Shown piece by piece: positions 61,279 through 64,000 of a stretch of DNA of 64,000 nucleotides. The notes below the pieces were generated by a model. The model was given only the letters and a program-made list of their open reading frames with translations, was not told where the DNA came from and made no database searches. The number at the start of each line of letters is the position of its first letter. The first letter of the stretch is position 1. Source of the DNA: Aquimarina sp. TRL1 (GTDB taxonomy: Bacteria > Bacteroidota > Bacteroidia > Flavobacteriales > Flavobacteriaceae); the NCBI RefSeq assembly GCF_013365535.1, contig NZ_CP053590.1, positions 4,516,501 to 4,580,500 on the forward strand, given 5' to 3'. The translations under genes and the position numbers were made by a program.

Positions 61279-64000
61279 ATGCAAAACATAATATATAAAA
61301 TAGCACCATTGATGTTACTGTTTTTTGCAGTAAATGTCTTTGGACAAAAACAATCAGATACTTTCTATTACTACAAAGGAGAAAAATTCTTTTTAGATAT
61401 AGATACTAAAACTATTTCTATTTCATTTGAGGGAGAAAATTCTATTAACTCTTTTAAATCTTTGCGTAGTAATTCAATAAAAATAAAAGAAATAGTTGAA
61501 GATAATTCGAGAGCTACTTTAGTTTCATTAGATGCTAACGCAAATTCTAAGAAAGCTGTAAAAAGCTATTATATGGAAGTGTCTACAAGCAAAAATATAA
61601 CTATAGCAGATTATTATAAAGAGATCGAATCTTATAAGAAATTACCTAATATTTTAATGGTTTCTCCAACATATACAACAAAGAGTGGAGGAGAATTAGG
61701 GTTGTCAAATAATTTCTATGTAAAACTTAAAGATAAAAACGACATTGATATTCTCTATAAAAAAGCAAAAGAGATGGATCTAGAAGTATTAGGTCATGAT
61801 AAGTTCATGCCGCTTTGGTTTACGCTTTCTGTAACATCCAAAAATAAATTAAATTCAATACAGCTTGCTAACATTTTTTACGAAACAGGTTTGTTTGAGA
61901 GTACAGAACCTGCTTTCAGGTATCACAATATAGAAACTTCGAATGATACTTATTTCAATAACCAATGGTCTTTAAATAATACAGGGCAGAATGGAGGAAC
62001 CGCAGGAATTGATATCAAAATAGAGGAAGCTTGGAGCATAACTACTGGAAATCCAAGTATCAAAACAGCTGTGTATGATCATGGATTAGAAATGAATCAT
62101 CCAGATTTACAGGCTAATGTTTACGGAACAGGGTTTGACGCTAATAACGGAACATCCCCAGCTACAGTAAGAGGAAGTCATGGAACTGCTTGTGCTGGTA
62201 TTATAGGAGCTGTTAAAGACAATAATTTAGGAATTTCGGGTGTTGCACCTACTTCAAAATTAATGTCTATTAGTATAAATCTTAAAAGTTCAGATACTCC
62301 GTCTCAATTAGCAAGTGGTTTTAATTGGGCATGGCAAAATGGAGCAGATGTGATTAGTAATTCTTGGGGAGGATATGCCCCATCAAGCATTATAGATAAT
62401 GCTATCAAAAATACATTAACTAAAGGTAGAGAAGGAAAAGGTTGTGTCATTGTTTTTGCTGCAGGTAATGAGAATAACACAAATATTCGATACCCAGGAA
62501 ATAGTAATCCAGATTTATTAATAGTAGGAGCAATGAGTCCTTGTGCAGAGCGTAAAAATCCAAACTCTTGTGATGGAGAGAGTAATTGGGGGAGTTGTTT
62601 TGGAACCCAATTGGATATTGTAGCTCCTGGAGTAAAAATGCCTACTACAGACAATCAGGGTAGAAATGGATATTCTTCAACAGATTATACGCAAACTTTT
62701 AACGGAACTTCATCGGCATGTCCAGTAGTAGCAGGAGTTGCAGCACTAATATTAAGCGTTAATCCAAACTTAACATTTAGTGAGGTAAATACAATTATCG
62801 AGCAATCTGCTCAGAAAGTAGGAACATATAGATATGCTACTACAGGAGGGCGTCCAAATGGAACTTGGAATAACCAAATGGGGTATGGTTTGGTTGATGC
62901 ACATCAAGCAGTCTTATTAGCTCAAGGGAATTCTGATTCTCAAGCTCCAACTGCACCATCTAATCTGGTCTCTACTGGAAAAACTAAAACTAGTGTAAGT
63001 TTAAGTTGGACAGCCTCAACAGACAATGTAGGAGTAACTGGATATGAAATTTATCAAGATGATGTTGTAGTTGCGACAGTAGCAGCAACTAGCGAAACAA
63101 TTAATGGACTCACAGCAAATACTACATATCGTTTTAAAGTCAGAGCAAAAGATGCAGCAGGAAACTATTCGGCATTTTCTAATATCATTTCTGTTAAAAC
63201 ATTAGAAGGTACAGGAGGCGATTGCCAGAAAGTAACAGGGGTAACAGCTACTGATATAAAAGATGTGTCGGCTACTATTAATTGGAATGTTGCAGATGGA
63301 ACGACTACTTATATTGTGGAATATAAAAAGACTACTGCTAATGCTTATACAATAGTTGAAGCTACATCAAACACTTTAGGGTTGAAAAATCTTAGTCCGG
63401 AAACAACCTATCAGTTACGTATAAAATATACCTGTACAGGAACTACTGGAGATATCTGTGAAGGGGTTGCTCCATGGAGATCAGGAGTAAATTATCAGCC
63501 TGGAGACAAGGTAGTATATCTGAACACCTTATATCGAAAAACCAGTAATAGTTGGGAAAACTTAGGAAGATGTGGTACTACAGGAAATGCACAAGGAACA
63601 GATGCTCCGTATTCAGATATAATAACATTTACAACCAAGAAAACTCCCGGAGGAGGAATTTGTGATGGAGTAGCACCATGGAGGTCAGGCGTGAGATATC
63701 AACCTGGGGATAAGGTAGTATATAATGATACCTTGTATCAAAAAAATGCTTCAGGAGGTTGGGATAACCTAGGTTCATGTAATGGAAGTAAGATGCTAAC
63801 CTCTATGACATCATCCCCTCCATTAACCACAGAACTAGCGATTTATCAGGAACCATTCTCTGGTACGTTATCAATTTCTCTGCCAGAAGCACTACTTAAA
63901 TCATCATCATATCGCATATTTGATGTAACAGGAAAAGTTATTATGAGCGGAGAAAAAGCTAAGAAAATAGATGTAGGAACGATAGAGAACGGAATGTATA
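61279..64000 (+). CDS. Subtilisin-family (S8) serine protease with FN3, carbohydrate-binding-like repeats and T9SS signal (3' end outside window)
   Basis: Secreted protease, at least 907 residues; the frame stays open to the window end. Signal peptide MQNIIYKIAPLMLLFFAVNVFGQ, an I9-like propeptide region, then the S8 catalytic domain with Asp267 (AVYDHGLEMNHPDL), His301 (RGSHGTACAG) and Ser478 (NGTSSACPVVAG). Then FN3 (about 554-645), a second FN3-like module from about 650, two copies of a CBM5/12-type motif (VAPWRSGVNYQPGDKVVY at about 730 and VAPWRSGVRYQPGDKVVY at about 797), and the start of a type A sorting domain (TELAIYQEPFSGTLSI...). The first FN3 is very similar to those of the metalloproteases at the other window end. 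Probably a surface-linked or released enzyme acting on proteins bound to chitin-like material (inference). Confidence 0.93.
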   Translation, partial: MQNIIYKIAPLMLLFFAVNVFGQKQSDTFYYYKGEKFFLDIDTKTISISFEGENSINSFKSLRSNSIKIKEIVEDNSRATLVSLDANANSKKAVKSYYMEVSTSKNITIADYYKEIESYKKLPNILMVSPTYTTKSGGELGLSNNFYVKLKDKNDIDILYKKAKEMDLEVLGHDKFMPLWFTLSVTSKNKLNSIQLANIFYETGLFESTEPAFRYHNIETSNDTYFNNQWSLNNTGQNGGTAGIDIKIEEAWSITTGNPSIKTAVYDHGLEMNHPDLQANVYGTGFDANNGTSPATVRGSHGTACAGIIGAVKDNNLGISGVAPTSKLMSISINLKSSDTPSQLASGFNWAWQNGADVISNSWGGYAPSSIIDNAIKNTLTKGREGKGCVIVFAAGNENNTNIRYPGNSNPDLLIVGAMSPCAERKNPNSCDGESNWGSCFGTQLDIVAPGVKMPTTDNQGRNGYSSTDYTQTFNGTSSACPVVAGVAALILSVNPNLTFSEVNTIIEQSAQKVGTYRYATTGGRPNGTWNNQMGYGLVDAHQAVLLAQGNSDSQAPTAPSNLVSTGKTKTSVSLSWTASTDNVGVTGYEIYQDDVVVATVAATSETINGLTANTTYRFKVRAKDAAGNYSAFSNIISVKTLEGTGGDCQKVTGVTATDIKDVSATINWNVADGTTTYIVEYKKTTANAYTIVEATSNTLGLKNLSPETTYQLRIKYTCTGTTGDICEGVAPWRSGVNYQPGDKVVYLNTLYRKTSNSWENLGRCGTTGNAQGTDAPYSDIITFTTKKTPGGGICDGVAPWRSGVRYQPGDKVVYNDTLYQKNASGGWDNLGSCNGSKMLTSMTSSPPLTTELAIYQEPFSGTLSISLPEALLKSSSYRIFDVTGKVIMSGEKAKKIDVGTIENGMY

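Noticed and set aside
62304..62654. 116-codon minus-strand ORF
   Set aside because: Lies wholly inside the S8 protease catalytic domain in another frame; it is a shadow of a real gene.

Overview
The window is AT-rich DNA from a member of the Bacteroidota, most likely a marine Flavobacteriaceae (Aquimarina-like; the genus is an inference). Evidence: secreted proteases ending in type IX secretion (T9SS) type A sorting domains, TAnnTTTG-type promoter -7 elements, flavobacterial housekeeping genes (lon, cmk, a MutS2 without Smr domain, ung), a GIN-domain ECF sigma operon and PglC/Wzc-type surface polysaccharide genes. No tRNA, rRNA, CRISPR array or insertion sequence was seen.

Layout. (1) 1-6.9 kb: two tandem, closely related reprolysin-like zinc metalloproteases (the first cut by the window edge), each followed by a hairpin terminator. 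(2) 7.0-10.9 kb: a small exported protein, cmk and lon; lon has a hairpin-rich 3' tail ending in a strong terminator. (3) 11.1-14.1 kb: ECF sigma factor, membrane anti-sigma-like protein and two exported repeat proteins. (4) 14.2-49.6 kb: a large surface polysaccharide locus. (5) 49.8-60 kb: housekeeping genes, including a fused 2-oxoacid dehydrogenase E1, Fe(II)/2OG oxygenase, SUI1 protein, DUF1835 protein, nucleoside phosphorylase, ung, mutS2 and two membrane microproteins. (6) 60-64 kb: a frameshifted uracil-DNA-glycosylase-family pseudogene, a decayed stretch, and an exported subtilase that runs off the end.

The polysaccharide locus has four minus-strand units: 21360-15008 (PglE-like aminotransferase, PglF-like dehydratase, Wza-like export lipoprotein, Wzc-like kinase), 30851-24365 (two PglC-like transferases, formyltransferase, acyltransferase-like protein, DltA-like ligase, acyl carrier protein, NeuD-FemAB fusion), 34561-31025 (GT4, ATP-grasp, CapK-like ligase) and 49609-37054 (UDP-sugar 4-epimerase and 6-dehydrogenase, Wzx, PP-loop enzyme, pyruvyltransferase, two GT4, EpsG-like polymerase, GT2, AsnB). 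Plus-strand genes are a CpsB phosphatase, an MBOAT plus SGNH pair and a beta-helix lipoprotein. Together they suggest a Wzx/Wzy-type polymer containing a bacillosamine-type di-amino sugar and a GalNAcA-type uronic acid, possibly amidated, N-formylated and pyruvylated.

The most interesting content is a complete Dlt-like set (ligase, carrier protein, MBOAT, SGNH) inside a Gram-negative polysaccharide locus, linked to a NeuD-FemAB fusion; a QueC-like PP-loop enzyme in the same locus; and a short palindrome (AGGG...CCCCT) upstream of three of the four minus-strand units, which may be a shared operator.
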